Shown here one piece after another: positions 23,501 through 37,600 of a DNA stretch of 64,000 nucleotides. The notes beneath the pieces were generated by a model. That model ran no database searches. It saw nothing but the letters and a program-made list of their open reading frames with translations, and was not told the DNA's origin. Every line of letters begins with the position of its first letter. Position 1 is the first letter of the stretch. Both the position numbers and the translations under genes were made by a program. This stretch comes from Panagrolaimus kolymaensis (taxonomy: Eukaryota; Nematoda; Chromadorea; Rhabditida; Panagrolaimidae). The stretch covers positions 8,680,001 through 8,744,000 of the forward strand of contig JAJQJQ010000004.1 in the NCBI GenBank assembly GCA_028622995.1, in the 5' to 3' direction.

Positions 23501-26500
23501 TTAAGAGTCATTATTTTTTTTAATTTAAAAAGATGCAGTGCCAAAATTTGTAAAACTTTTTCCTTTAATAATTCCATTTTGATTTTTGGTCTCCAGTTTT
23601 TTCTTATACAATTTTTTTATTTCTATGTTTGCTTTTTTTCACTCAACAAAAATCCCTCTCTTTTTTTGACTTACTTGAACATGCATTTCAATATTAACAT
23701 ATACACTTTCTTCAGCATCAGGCAATAATTTGGTATAATTTGACATGATAGATTGAACTATTTTTCCTTCATTCCATTGACCCTCAGGACATCTACGACG
23801 TCGGCCATTTGCCACCTGAAAAATATAAGAGAAAATTTAGGTGTCCTCAGTCTTTAGAAAAAAATTTTTTTTTTGTGTTTGACGCAACATTTTTTTTCTT
23901 TCTTTCTTTTTTGCTTTTAAAATAAAATTATTCAATTATTTATTTTCTCTAAACAAAAAAAAATGTTGCACTTCCTATTTTTTTTTTCTTACGTTTTTTA
24001 TGCCAAAAATGTTTCTTTTCAAAAGCAAAAAGGAAAAAGAAGAAAAAAATTTTTTTTTCTATAAAAAGAAAGAAAAAAAAGTAAGTACAAAGGCCAACAA
24101 AAAAATGACATGTTAAAACGAAAAAGAAAAGCGCAGTTATTTATAAATATTTTTGAGCAAAGTCTTCAATGGAAAACCATTTGATTTGCAGTTTTTTTTT
24201 ATGATTAATAACAAGATACAGTTTTTTTTAACTTTCATAGAAATTTTTTTGGAAAAAGTAATAATGGAATTAAAAAGCGACGTTAGCAGTCGAGATCCTT
24301 TTGCAGTTTTATATACACCTAGAATCGTTTACCCGACTTATTCATTTTAATACAATTTATATTTATCTGACTAAATTAATGGAATTGCAATCTAACAGTT
24401 TTTTTTAAAAATTTTATGTTTGATTAAAGCGACATTTTTTCTTCATTATCAAGGCAGACACGTCTCATCATTTTTGATTTCTAACTTTATAAAGAAAAAG
24501 CATAGGTAAAAAATAATTTTAGCAATAAAGTTTGGAAGCCAGTTTTATCTCAAATATTTTGAGTTACTGAGCTAGTCAATTAATTTCGCTAAGTTTTATT
24601 TTGCAATGTATGAAAATTGGTTAAAATTTTTTTAAAACTATTTTTTTCTTTTATTTCCACAGAAGCTTGGAACAACTACAGTTTTTTTTTGTGGCTAATA
24701 TACAAATACCCACTTGTAAAAAAAGATATCAGTTTTGAATTTAATAAATTATCAAAAATAATAATAAAATCCCCAATACAAAATTTCTATGAGTAAATAA
24801 ATAAATATTTCTATTTATCCAAAATGCCCCTTATTTCCGTTATCCTTGTTATTTTTTTCCTCAAAAAAGTTTGCTCAATGTTAATAACAGTTTATTATTG
24901 CAAAAAGTGTTTTTTTTTCTTTCAAAAAATTAGCTCTTTTTTTTTTAAACGAATGACTTCCGCATTTTTTCTATATTGAACTAATTTTATAAAACATTTT
25001 TTAAGAAAAAACATAGAAATTTAAAAAAGTTGGTAACTCCAAATATTCAAGCTGAACAGTTTATTGAAGAAAAATAAAAAGAAAACTCATCTAAAAAATA
25101 GTTTTTTTTAAAATAAAATGTAATTTTTCAGTGAGTTTAAAAAAACCCTGACCATAATAGCTGAAATGTTTAACTATTTTTTATTTCTCGTAAAAAATAT
25201 GATAGACAGTTTTTTAATGCTAAAAATATCAAAAACTAAAAACTTTCAATAACTTTTGATTTGTAAATTAATGAATAGAAGATTATTCGAAAGAGTTAAA
25301 ATGTTTAAACGACAAAATGATATTCCAAAAAAAGTCTTTGGAACTGGCAATTTTATTTCATCCTACAGGGCTTCTCAAGTACAGTTAATTATTTCATCAA
25401 AAAGAAATGGAAATTATGATCGCAGTTTTTTGCCGTTGAAAACATATTTTCCATGAAAATCAGAACTTCAACAGTTTTTATATTTAACAAATCGATAAAG
25501 ATTTTGTAGTAACTTTTTTCAAATTATCAGTTGTTAATAAAAAGAAATAATATTTGGGGTAAAAAAATTAAATTAAACCCAAAATCTATTTCAAAATTCA
25601 GTTTTTTACATAAAAAATTTAAGGTTCCCTATGACATTGTTATAATAGCGGACGGACACGTATGTAAAATAACATTTAATCCGTCCATCCTGTTTGAAAA
25701 CGCATCTACCTATAATATCAGTTTTATAATTTTGATATAGCTAAAACCCAAACTATTGAATACCGGTCTATAAATACCACACCAGTTAAATAAAAAATCC
25801 AAGTTGTTGTTTTAATACAACCTATTTCATGATAGTTTAAAATTTTCCATATTTCTTTATCTTTCGTACCACTTCCCACACAGTTAAAAAAAATAATATT
25901 AAAAAAGCTATGATTTTTTTTGAGAAAGATGGGAGAGTTTAAAAAGAATTTTTTTTATCTGCACTGTTCTGAATAATGACCAGTTTTACAAATAATATAA
26001 TAATTATGGATCTGCATTTTATTGTTAAAAAAAGATGGCTGGGACAGTTATTTAAAAAAAATAGAAACATGCAAAAAAAATTATTTAAAAATAAAGAAAA
26101 CTTAATTCGTTTTATAATTGATAAAAAAATTAGAGAAAAGCAATTTTTAGATATATTGTAAGTTATGTATCCTCGAGCAAACGAGAAGGATCGTTATCAC
26201 CAGTTATTTAAAAAAAATCTTGAGAAAATGACAAACCTGAATAAAAATTATAATAAAAAATAAGGAAATAAATGGAATAATGCTTTCAACCTTCATTCTT
26301 CCTCCGTCAAACGCGTATAATAACATTTAAATTAAATTAATAAAGGTTTACGTCGCATGACTTAAAAAAATAAATAAAAAATATATAATTTTTTCGAAGA
26401 TGTAATGCCTAAAAATTCGATACAGTTTTAAAATATTTTGTGTAGTTATTCGAAATCACGAGCGATCAAGGAGAAAAAAATGAAACACAGTTAAAAATTA

Positions 26501-26650
26501 AAATTTCAAGATGAGTAATAATTAAAATTCAGGTATGTCTGAAATACAACGCAACGAAACTTTTTTCAGTTTATAACCTTTTCTACCCTAGCTGCATCTC
26601 GATTACAGTCAAACATGGGCACGAGGAAGTAAGTTATTGAACAACAGTTT
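17420..26650 (+). repeat. CAGTT(T/A) motif array across the channel gene and its upstream DNA
   Basis: Copies of CAGTTT or CAGTTA occur about every 50-120 bp on the + strand in the introns of the minus-strand channel gene and onward to about 26650, with further copies near 24134, 24541, 25435 and 26420. They avoid the channel exons, including the 557 bp one. Above 23816 no coding exon is recognisable; this stretch presumably includes a long first intron. Confidence 0.75.
17596..23815 (-). CDS. Cys-loop ligand-gated ion channel, anion-selective type; N-terminal exon(s) not found
   Basis: Ten minus-strand exons join in frame, from the 5' side: 23815-23675, 22803-22643, 22577-22505, 21491-21394, 21337-21187, 20886-20790, 20203-20115, 20042-19976, 19145-18589, 17673-17596. 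They give 503 residues plus stop. Seen: an extracellular ligand-binding domain; a Cys-loop from C141 to C158 containing FPFD; M1 (about 222-245); M2 starting PARTT (254-258) and running to LALTFQ; M3 after [11 protein letters not shown]; a roughly 150-residue Ser/Pro-rich cytoplasmic loop; and M4 split by the last intron, ending WWYYLS. The Pro-Ala-Arg at the M2 entrance is the known anion-selectivity signature of GABA, glycine and nematode LGC/GGR receptors. The ligand cannot be read from sequence. The first exon with initiator and signal peptide must lie above 23815 and was not found. The introns carry the CAGTT motif antisense to this gene. Confidence 0.93.
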
Positions 26651-27029
26651 AATTTAAAAAAGCGAGTTTAAAACAAAACAAAAAAAATGCTACAAAAAAT
26701 ATTAAAGATCAAAAAATAAGAACACCATAATTTTTTCTTTTGTTTTTTTACATAAAATTAAAACAAAAAATTAAATAAAAAAAAGTCCATAAACAAGCAA
26801 CAACGTGTTGTTGCATACATAAATAAAAGTTTAAGCTGCGAAATATGGTGTGCAATGCAAATGTTTTTTCCCTTAAGCAAAATTTATTTGAACGAGCATC
26901 AAAAAAAGGTTATAAAAGAAGATTACAAGAGTCTGGAAAAAAGGCAAAAGCAAAAAAAGCAAAAAATGAAAACACAGAAAAAGCTTTGGCACTTTTTTCC
27001 ATGTTTTTTCTTTACATCACAGTTTTTTT

Positions 27030-28680
27030 AAAGGCAAAAAAGAAAAGTTCGAAAAAAAGTAAAGTAAAGTAACGCCTTTTAATTTTTTTCTTCTTCTCTA
27101 GCTTCTTAACTCTGTCATCTTGGTTTCTTGGCTTTTGCTTGAGCTTGGAAAAGAGGTTGTTAGTTAGTAAAAAGAAGCAAAGTGAAGAACAACAAACTTC
27201 AAAAAACAAAAAAGTGTGATTACGATGGATGGATTTTTGACTTTGACGCCTGAGCCTAACTATTTTTTTCCTTGGGCGGCTTGAACTCAAGCTTCTTCTG
27301 TTTTATCTCGAAAATTCTAAATGATGAAGTAATGAAAGAAAACTAAGGGCAAAAAAAAACATTCATCCGTCCATAGTCGTCTCCTAGCTTTCGACTGCTG
27401 AAACTATTTTATGCAGAAGAAGAAAAAAAATATTTAGGAATTGAGGGAGGAGTAGTTACAGACGACGACGACAGGAGAGGAACAACAGAAAACCCTTTCA
27501 AATTGACAGGAGGAAGCAACAACCAAAAAAATGGAATGCAAAAAATAAAATAAAACATTTTCAAAAGTTTCAAAACCTTTTTTTTTCTTTTTCTTCAAAG
27601 AGGAGGCTTAAAAGCAGCAATTAAAAAGATAACTAATGATTTTGCGGTAAAAAAAAACACATAAAAAAAAGATAGGGATTATAATTTATAAAGAGTAAAG
27701 TAGTTTAAGTGAAATGGGTAAATATTTTTTCTTTTGATGATAAAAACCGACAAAAAAGAAGCAGCCGATAGATATAATGATCGCCTGCTTTTTTTTTTTG
27801 ATTTACAAAAATGTGACGATAACGATGATTAAAAGATAAAAGGATTTTAATGGAATCGCGAGAAAACAAAACAAAAAAAAATGACACAAATATTTTTTTA
27901 ACACTTTTTATTTTCATTAACACATTTTTTTTGTCGCTGAAATTTGAACTAAAGAAAAACTAAAGAAAAATTAAGTGTCGGCAAAGCTTAAGAAAAAAAA
28001 ACTTTGAGAAATTTATTTTATTTTTTGTTTTGTGTTCAAAAATCAAAAAAAAAAAAAAACACGTAAAAAACTTTTCTTTTCTTTTTTCTTCTTCAATTTG
28101 CTTGTTCCTCGTCAAAAAGAAGAAATTTGAAACTTTATATTTTTTGGGAGTAATGCGCCAAGGTAGAAAGAAAAAGAAATGATACTTACTTACTACTACC
28201 TTTCATTTATTTTTTTTTGTGCTCACCTCCTCTCTCATTTGCTTATTCGCTTCCTTCTTCTTCTTCCGAAAAAAAATAAAATAATTTCTTCGATGGCAAA
28301 AGAAAAAAAATATCGAAAACACAAGAAAAGAAAAAAAAATTATTAATCAGCCGCTGTCGTTGCTTACGAACATACATATTTTTTTTTTGGAATGCCAAAA
28401 CCAAAGTAGCAAATAGAAAAAAATGACAGAAATACTTTCTTTTTATTTAGTCAAAAGAAAGAAACAAAACACAAACATTTTTCGATTTATGCAAAGCCAA
28501 AAGTGCAAATAATAAATAAAAATTTCTTTAGTTTTTAGAATTAATAAAAAGTTAACTGAAGAAAAAAAAGTTGGTTAATCGCCAAAGTTACAATCAAATT
28601 ATTAAAATTTGTTCTAAAGAAAAAAAATATTTATTGCATGCAGGTGGAATTAATTTGTTTGTAAGCTTTTAAAACTTTTA
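27030..28680. promoter_or_regulatory. Motif-free 1.65 kb island, candidate promoter/first-exon region
   Basis: No CAGTT(T/A) copy is seen between one near 27017 and one near 28684, while both flanks are dense. The island has CTTCTTCTT, GACGACGACGACAGG and other simple or purine/pyrimidine-skewed tracts like those upstream of the homeobox and SK genes. It lies 3-5 kb upstream of the first identified exon of the minus-strand channel and so could hold its promoter. I could not identify a signal-peptide exon in it. Confidence 0.35.
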
Positions 28681-31600
28681 AAAGCACAGTTTTTAATTTT
28701 ATAATAAAAATGTTTGTTGAACCAAACATTGCTTGTTTTTTAATTTAGACAAAAAGCTATTTTGCAACTCCAGTTTTGTATATTAAAAATATGTTAAATG
28801 TCGAAATAAATCCCTTAAGAAAAAGATATACCCAACAGTTTAATAAAAAAAATATATTTTACTCATTTATTAAAATAATAATTCAAAGTTTACCGAACAC
28901 AGTTTTTTTAGAGCATCTAATATATTGTAATTTGGGTTGGAATTTATTTCCTGGTATTTTTTATTTAAAAAAATATAATATTGCTCCAAACGAAATAGGA
29001 TCAAAACAGTTTTTTATATTTTTCTAATCTTTGTGTAAATACATATTACAAAACACTTTACAGTTTACAAAAAATTAAAATAAATTTAGCATGGGAATCA
29101 AAGAAATTGTTGCATCTTAAGACTCATATAAAAAATACCTTATGGTAAGCCATTTTTCAGTTTAATCTTGCTTCAAACTTTTAAGCATATTCAAGTGAAA
29201 TTATACAGTTTAATTTAATTATTATAAAATATTTAAAAAAAAATTGTCTGGAATTTCAATTGACAGTTTAATACGTTTTTATATTAAAATTTTACCATCT
29301 ATAAAACCTATGAATAGTTATTAGCTTATTTAAGCACCAATCAGACAAACGCCACAGTTTAATAATGTTTATATTATTTTTTTACTTGCTAGAAGATAAA
29401 AAACCGAAAAGAAATGTTTACCAGTTTAAAGTTTAAAAAATGTATCAAAAAATTAAGTGCTGATGAAAGTAATAATAACAGCTTTGGCCGCAGTTATTTA
29501 ATTTTTTTGAGCCATCAAGAAATAACATTGTTTAAACAATTTCATGGTTGCATTTACCAACAAAAATCGTTTTTTCCGCACAGTTTTAAATTAAAAACAA
29601 TAAAAAAAAAAAAATAATTTTGCCATATTAATTAAATTGATACAGTTTTGAAAAAAAAATTTTAAATTATTTAATCTCAATTTTTTAGAAAGTGCTCATC
29701 AGTTTTAATTTTTTATTCCTCTTACTACTTATCCCCTTGAAAAGTAAGTTTCGACTTGATCTTTGTTATCTCAAAAAATTTTTTTGTTTGTTGTTGCTAG
29801 TGTCACGTTTTTTAAAGTCTTAAAGCTAACAATTATGTGGCAGCATCCTTCTCTAAAGAGCCTAGCTCAAAATTAAGGAGAGAGCTTCTAATGGAGCAAA
29901 GTGTCAAAAGTAAAGTTTTTCTTTAGACATTCAAACAAATTTTCTTAGATACAGTTTTTAAAAATTAGTTAATTAAACTAACTTTTCAGTGAATACTTGA
30001 GCTTTATATTTTTTTGAAATTAAGCAAAGCTAAAAATATTATACTACAGTTTTTTAATTCAAGATAATTTTTTAGCCCACAGTTTTATTACAATAAAAAC
30101 ATTGCTATCCTTCGAATGCTGGAACCGAGTTTTTTCAGTTTAATCAAAAAAAGAAAAGTTAAAAAATATATAAGAAAATTCCAAATTTCTTAGTTTTCCC
30201 ACCAATGTTTTGAAAAGTCCAGTTTTATCAAACCAAAAGAAAAGAAATTCTGATTGTCAAAAAAAACCTTTTTTGTTGTTTGTTCTAAGTTGAAGGAATA
30301 CAGTCAAAAAAATAATAATTATAAAAAACAAAAAGACCATGTTTCAACAGTTTTATTGTTCAACCATGTTTATACTCAGTTTTTTTTTAATCAAATAATA
30401 AATACTTCTTCAAACAGTATAAATACTTTTTGTTGCCACAATGACCCCATCCCCTATTCTTTCAATTAAGGGAACTCAAAAAAAAGATTATGGAAACCTC
30501 GAACAGTTATTTTTTCTCGGCGATTTTATACTTAATTCAGTTTTATCAATAAATAAAAAAATTGAGCAACTCGCATTAAACATAATTTTTTGCCCCTTTG
30601 GTCCCAGCAAGGGAATTAAAAAAAAGCTAAAGCTACAAAAAGACAGTTAAAAAAGGCCATTTTCGAAAGCCAATGATTTTTCAGTTGTTTTTTTTTCTCT
30701 CGAGTAAAAAAAAAGTAAAACAAACATTTGAAAAAGAAAAAAATAAGATAATGGAAAACGGAAGCTGATGTTATTTCTTTTTTTCTACAAGAATGTTGTT
30801 TGCTGAAGCGAACATCCTACTCCAAGGATAAAAAAAAAATAAATAAAATGAAAAAAATGGGTTTCATTTATTTATTTGAAAATGGCTTCTTTTTTTTTTA
30901 TTATTTAAAGATGATGTTTGACGATTAAACAAGAAAAAATGCTTTAATACATTTTTTTGAACGGCGCATTTGGGAATTTTCGAAAAAAAGGAAGCGATGG
31001 GTGGTGGCAAATAGACAGAAGACAGTTTGGAATAAAGACAAACAAAAATAATACGAGAAAAAATTTTTTAAAATTAAAATGAAGCACGCCTAAACAGTTT
31101 TAATTTTTCAAGGGGATCGAGTTCTTAAAAAGTAAAACAAAAAAAATCTTACTTTTTTATTTTATTATGATTTCTCCCCAGTTTTATTAATAAAAATCAA
31201 AAAACAAAAATTGATGTTAAAAAGAAGTCAAGCTTCAACACAATTTTTTTTCATTTTACAAATATCATAAAATTATGAAGAAAAAATATAAATGAAAAAT
31301 CAATTTAGTTTGAAAAGATTGAAATTTTTTTATTCATCCTACAGTTTTTTTCCCATCGATATTAAATAATAAAAAAACATTTTAGAGAAGAAAGAAATTT
31401 TTTCCATTAAAGAATAGAATGAAAACCAAATATAATCATATTTAACAGTTAAAGAAACAAATAATATTTCTTTTCTTGTTAGTTGAGAACTAATAAAAGT
31501 AACGATAATATTGGATGGACAGTTTATTTTTTAGATCAAACTTTTGATTATTCTTATTTTCAACTATGTTATAATTTGGTGCCACAGTTTTAATACTAAA

Positions 31601-34600
31601 ATATAAAAATATATTGTAGGTAATCGTTGTTATTAAATAAATTTAAAAAAAAAACAGAATACTTCCCTTCCCGTTGAACTCGATGACTTAGTGTTTCAAA
31701 AAAAATATCAGAACGCAGAAAATAAAGATCAGTTTTTTTTTAAATAAAAATTTAATTAAGAAATAAGACCTAAAGGCTTAAAGAAATAGCAACAATAGTA
31801 AATTTAAAAATTATGGTGAAAAAAATTAATAGTGAATATATTATATTTATAAAATAATAAAAGAAGCATCAGCAGTTTAAAAAAAGCTATAATAATTTTT
31901 TGTTGCACAAAGAAACCTCCAAAAATATTACCGCAAAAAAAGCAGCAGTGTCATTTCATATTTAATTACAGTTTTAAAAAATAATGAAAGGTTTATTAAA
32001 TGGTGAGAATTTGAGTAAATAAATCGAGGGTCACGCGAACACAGTTAAAAAAAATTTAATTGCGATTTAGAAAATTATTTTTTCATTGAAGAAAAATATT
32101 AGAAGACAGTTAAACTTTCTTTTAAAAATTAAATAATAATTAATTCGATCATGATCATTTAATTTTATGGGTTTTTTTTCTAATTTTTGTTGCAAGAAAA
32201 AGAAAAAAATTTTATGTTTGCAAATATTAATTTTTAATATCCAGTTTTATTATCATAGCTTTGGCAACGAGCAAATGGCTTACTCCACTATGAAAATACA
32301 TCACAGTTTTAAACGCAAATGAGCATTAAAAACTCAAAATAAATATGAAAAAAAAAAGAAATATCAAAAAATCTTATTAAATATGATGAAATTAAGATAA
32401 AGTTCACTTATAAAAAATTGTTAATTAGAAAAAGTAAACTTTACACTTAGATGAATTTAAATTTCTTGAATCATCGAATAATTTAAGAAAAAACAAATAA
32501 AACATTGATCAGTTTGTTCCCTAATAATTATTCCTATAAACTCAACGATTTTCCAATCCTTAATAGCCAAACCTTCATTCCCTTCAATTCACTTCAGTTT
32601 TATAAAAAGAAATTTAAAAGAAAAAACATTTTTCTAAAAACTTTGTCAAAAAAACTAGACATAAGAAAGAAAGAATTTTCTTCTAAAAAATAAACAACGG
32701 AAACGCTTTTATGTAGTTTAACAAACAAACAAAAAATACACAGAAACAGAACCAACAAATGTGGCATCAAAAAGAAAAAAATAGTTGAAAGTTTGACATA
32801 GTTTTTTTTTGACAAGAGCCAAAAAATAGAAAAAAAAATATGTAGAATAGAAAAAATCAGCGACGAAGCAAACGAAAAAAAGAATGTTCTTTCTTTTTTA
32901 TTTTTTTGGCAGCAGCGATGAAAAAAGAAAATAATGAAACAAAAAATTGAAAGGGCAAAAATACGAAAGAAAGAGAGAAAGAGATAAATCGAGAACAACA
33001 AAAAAAAACTCATTTATCATTTTTGCACTTTTACGTGTAATCAATTATATTTGACGCCTATTAAGCAAATTGAAAACCCAGTTATTAAAATTACTGTAAT
33101 AAGAAAGAAAAAGCATTTCAGTTTATATTACAGTTTTTATTTTAAAAAAATCTGGTGTTTCCTGATATTAAAAAGGAAGGTATAAATAATAAAATGAAAA
33201 TTACAATAAAGGCATAATGAAGAGCGCAGTTTTTTTTTGCCATAACACCAAGAATTTTGATTTGATCATGAAGAACACAGTTTTTTTGTTGATGGATTTA
33301 CCCGAATATTATTTTAATCAATTACTTTACCCAATCATCAAAATGAAAGCCCCATTGCAGTTTAAAAAAAAGTAAGTAAATTATTTTTAAGGAAATTTTA
33401 TTTGGGTTTAGTTTGTTGAAAAACATTTATGAAAAAATAATGGATCATAAAATATTATGAAACCTACTTACTCATTATACAGTTTTTTCTTAAAAATTAC
33501 AAGGATGCAGTTTAAATATGTAATACCCAATTATGCAATGCAGTTTAAAAATAAGCAAAAATTACTTTGAAAATAGAGTATAAAAAACAAATTTGAAGAA
33601 AAGCCACGATCAACACCAAGAAAGTAACCCAATAATCCATCAGTTATTTTATTTTTGACACTTTTGCCACCACCTAAGAAGAAAAAAAAGTGTTGAAAAT
33701 ATTTTCACTCCAAAAGATACACTTTACTTTAATACAGTTTTATTTCCCTTTAACTAATTCTCAAGTCAGTTTAAAAAAAAGTTCAAAGCTCAAATAAAAA
33801 ACAAGAAAAAATAAATCAATTAAAAAAAATTTCTTATTTATTTATTTAAAGATAAAAAATTGCGATGTTGAATGTAAAATAAAAAATAAAATTGCAATTT
33901 AAATGACTTGACGACGACGACGACTTTTAACTATGCCGACGCTGTTGCCGCAGCCACCATCCAACCAAAAAAAAAATAATTTGTGACAATTGATTGAACA
34001 AATGTTTTTTTTTTTTTGAAGTAAAGGAATTGCAGCAACAAAAAAAACAGAAACATTAAAAGAAAAAGCAAAGGCAAAATGAAAGATGGGAGAGAAAAAT
34101 AAAAAAATTTTTGAGGGCAAGAAAAAGACAAATGACTTTTAACGCCTTTAAAAAAAATATAAAAAATGATTACATTTTTCTTTCTATTTTTTTGAAAAAT
34201 GTCAAATGTAAAATTTATTGACGAAGCTAATAAAAATAATTCCATCTTTTTTTTAATGGTTGGTCCAAGTTGTTACCGAGAACCTTGAATAAAAAAAGAA
34301 TTTATTATGGGTAAACCACATTAGAAACAATAATCAGTTTAAAAAAATAAAAATTAAAAAAAAGGAAAAATACACATCAAACAAATGTGCCAGTTTATGC
34401 AAATTTTTATAGCCCCTATAAAATCGCTCACACACAGTTTACTAAAAAAAATTTAAAAAAACATTTATAACAATAAATGACAGTTTTAAATTTATGAAAT
34501 CATCCAACTCCAAATTATTGAAAATAAGAAGAGCCTCCGAAGATGAATATTAAGATCAGTTTAAATATATATTTTATAATAAATTTTACCATATAAAAAA

Positions 34601-37600
34601 TCCATACGAAATATGATGCCCATCATTTTTTTAAATTAAATTTTTTTTAATTGTTTGCAGTTATATATACCCCAAAAATAGTGTCCAACAATAAAATTTA
34701 AAACATCTTCACCAAGGCAAATATAAAAATTAGGAGGTGAGGGTTAATTATCTGCTCAGTTAATGATAAATAGAAAAAGAAAGAAAGAAAACTAATCGCT
34801 CGCCATAAATGCCTCGAACATCTTTCAACAGTTTTATTTCCCGAAATAATTTATTTTATAAACAAAATATTATTAATTAATTAATCAGAGAAGATGTTGA
34901 ACATGACAGTTTTATTTTAATTTTAAATAAATTAATTTTTTTTCATTTTATGATAGGAAGATGAATAAATAAAATAAAACAAGCAAAAAATAACACAGTT
35001 TTTTTAAAATTATTTTTTATTAACATGTATGCTTATTTAATCTTCTTTTGCTCTGTATGGCCCTAGTATTAACAAATAACGATTAAATGCAGTTTATATT
35101 AGTAAAATGTTTAAATAAATAAACGCATTTAAAAGTTCAAAAAACATTAGCATCTTTTATGAAAATATCTCTGACACAGTTCAAAAAGAAAAAAAAGGGA
35201 ACGCATAAACAATAATAATGCCATAACAACTTCGTCCTCAGTTTAATTTTTTTTGCAAAAAAGAAAAGCAATGTTTTTCCAAAAAAAAGAAAGAAGAAAA
35301 GATTCATTTCATTTGTAAAAAATAAGAACCAGCAACAAAAAAAAAGAGAAGTCAAGTATTTTTATATTTTTAAAGACTTTTGACAGCAAAAAAAAGAGAG
35401 TCACTTAATTTTATTTTTTAGTTCCTTTTCTTGTTTTTCGATGTCATCTCTTCTCTTTCAGTACTCAGAAGTAAGTAAGTAAGAAACTGTCACTTTATTT
35501 TTTGGGAGTGTGGTAAAAAAATGAAAGTGTTTGAGTCTCAAAAAAAAAAAATAAAAAATTGTTCCATTTTATTTTTTGTTAGGAGATTTAAAAGAAATAA
35601 AATGAAACTCTTTTTTGCTTCCAAAAAAAAAATTGAGTTGAGTTGCAGGAACACTGGTTGCAACAACAAAAAAGGAAGAAAAAGAAAAATTAATGGAAAA
35701 AGATTAACATTAAAAAAATTGCTGTACCGGGAAAAGAATGATGATACACGAAAGTTAAAGAAAGCCTCAATAACGAATTTGAAATTACAGTTTTTTTAAA
35801 ATAAAAAGTTTAAAATTCAAAATTTTTTTGCGTACGATCAAAAATAAGAGAATCTGATATTCAACAGTTTTAATTTCCTATCTTTTTTTGCAATGTAAAT
35901 ATTTTCTCCTTGACTTTTTTACAATCTTCCCATCCACCCTCAGTTAAATATGATTAATTAAACCATTAACCTTATTCCAAGGATATACAGTTTTTAATAA
36001 AATAAAAGAATTAATAATGAAAGGTTTTTCTATCTAAAAATTTTATTGAATGGCTTTAGAAGAGACAAACAAAAATGTTATCTTTTAACAGTTAAAAAAA
36101 ATTAAATTATAAATTACCTTAAAGTGGGCAAGAATGAAAATAAAAGATAAACTCAGTGACATTGTTCTCCTAATAAAAAAATAAAGCCTAAAAAAATTCG
36201 TTAACACAGTTTGATAAATTTTTTTTATCGTGAAGAATTGACTTTTCACGAAAACAGTTAAATACCAAAAAAAAAAGTTTTTATGTAAATTAAAGCGCTA
36301 ACAACTCTTCTACCAACAGTTTTATCAAAATTTTTAAGAGTCGACTGTTTCTTATTTATATTTAAATTTCAATTATTTTATGCAATCTTTTGGATTTTAT
36401 CAGTTTAATTCTAAATTTGATGGTAATAACAAAAAGTTAATTTTAGAAAACCTTCTAATGATCGCTACAGTTTTTATTATCAAAAAAAGATGGCACATAA
36501 TTTAATAAATAAAAAGAAATTGACCTAAAGAATGTTTCACACCAGGATACAGCACCACAGTTTTTACCTAAAAATATAAATAAAGATGTTGAAATAAAAC
36601 GAATTTTATTATAACTCAGTTTTGAATAAAAAAATAAAACTAAAACATAATAAAAAATTTTGCAAAATAATATTAAGATAATTATGAAGGTTCTCAGTTT
36701 ATATAAATAACAGATATCCCGAAATTACAGTATGCATGACACAAAGCCCCCAAGCCCAGGGCCGGGGCCCAAAAAAGTGGGACCTTTGCCATGCCTAACT
36801 TACAGTTTTATATTATTAAAAATTTCGTCGACCACTATTTAGTTTTAAATTTAATTTTAAAAAAATCATTAAAGAGTCAGAAATAATTCCTACAGACAGT
36901 TTAAAACATAAATTCCTCAGTTTTAGAGAATGATCCTGTTCAATTTAAAAAACCTTTTAAAAACAAGCGATAAGATTATCAGAAGACTTCAGGAGAATTC
37001 AGTTAACAAAAGCCGCCTTAGCTATTCAACATCAGTTTTATTTTATTTTTAAAAATAAAAGTTAACAACTCGCATAATCTGATCCATTTTTTTCCGAACT
37101 TTATTCGATTTAACACATTTTTTCAACACCAATAAAAAATCTCATAAAAAAATAAAACATCTTTAATGCATATTTTTGTTTTAACTTTTCGGCGACCACC
37201 TTATTTTTTTACCTTTCATCTATCGATAGCTGATCCATATTCTTTTATTTGACAACGCCATTCCATTATTTTTTTATTATAAATTTTTCCATTTTAGTTT
37301 GTGTCTGTCATTAATGTGACTTTTATTTTATTTTAAAACATTTTTTGCATCATTTCAAAAATAAAAAAATAACTTGTAGACAACGACGTCTAAAAACTAA
37401 AAAGCATTTTTCTCCATCAAAAATAGAAAGAAAAAAAACTTAAAAAAATGCTTTTAAAATTTTCTTCAGTTTTTTCGTTTACGAGGAAGTTTTTTTTGTT
37501 TTGTTTATTTGCAACAAAATAAATAAGCAAAAAATAGACACATTCCACAAGCAACGATTACGAGAATGGCGTTGAAGACGGCGAGGGCAAAAAATGCTTT

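Noticed and set aside
17596..23815. Motif considered as a decayed 3' splice site (CAG) or branch signal
   Set aside because: It keeps + orientation across this minus-strand gene, so it cannot be explained by splicing of the host transcripts.
27012..27923. Minus-strand frames considered as the missing signal-peptide exon of the Cys-loop channel
   Set aside because: No ATG plus hydrophobic core plus phase-0 donor could be identified; leaving the 5' end undefined is safer.
35521..35799. 92-codon Lys-rich frame starting with ATG
   Set aside because: It is a translation of A-rich DNA with no domain, ending at an array motif copy.
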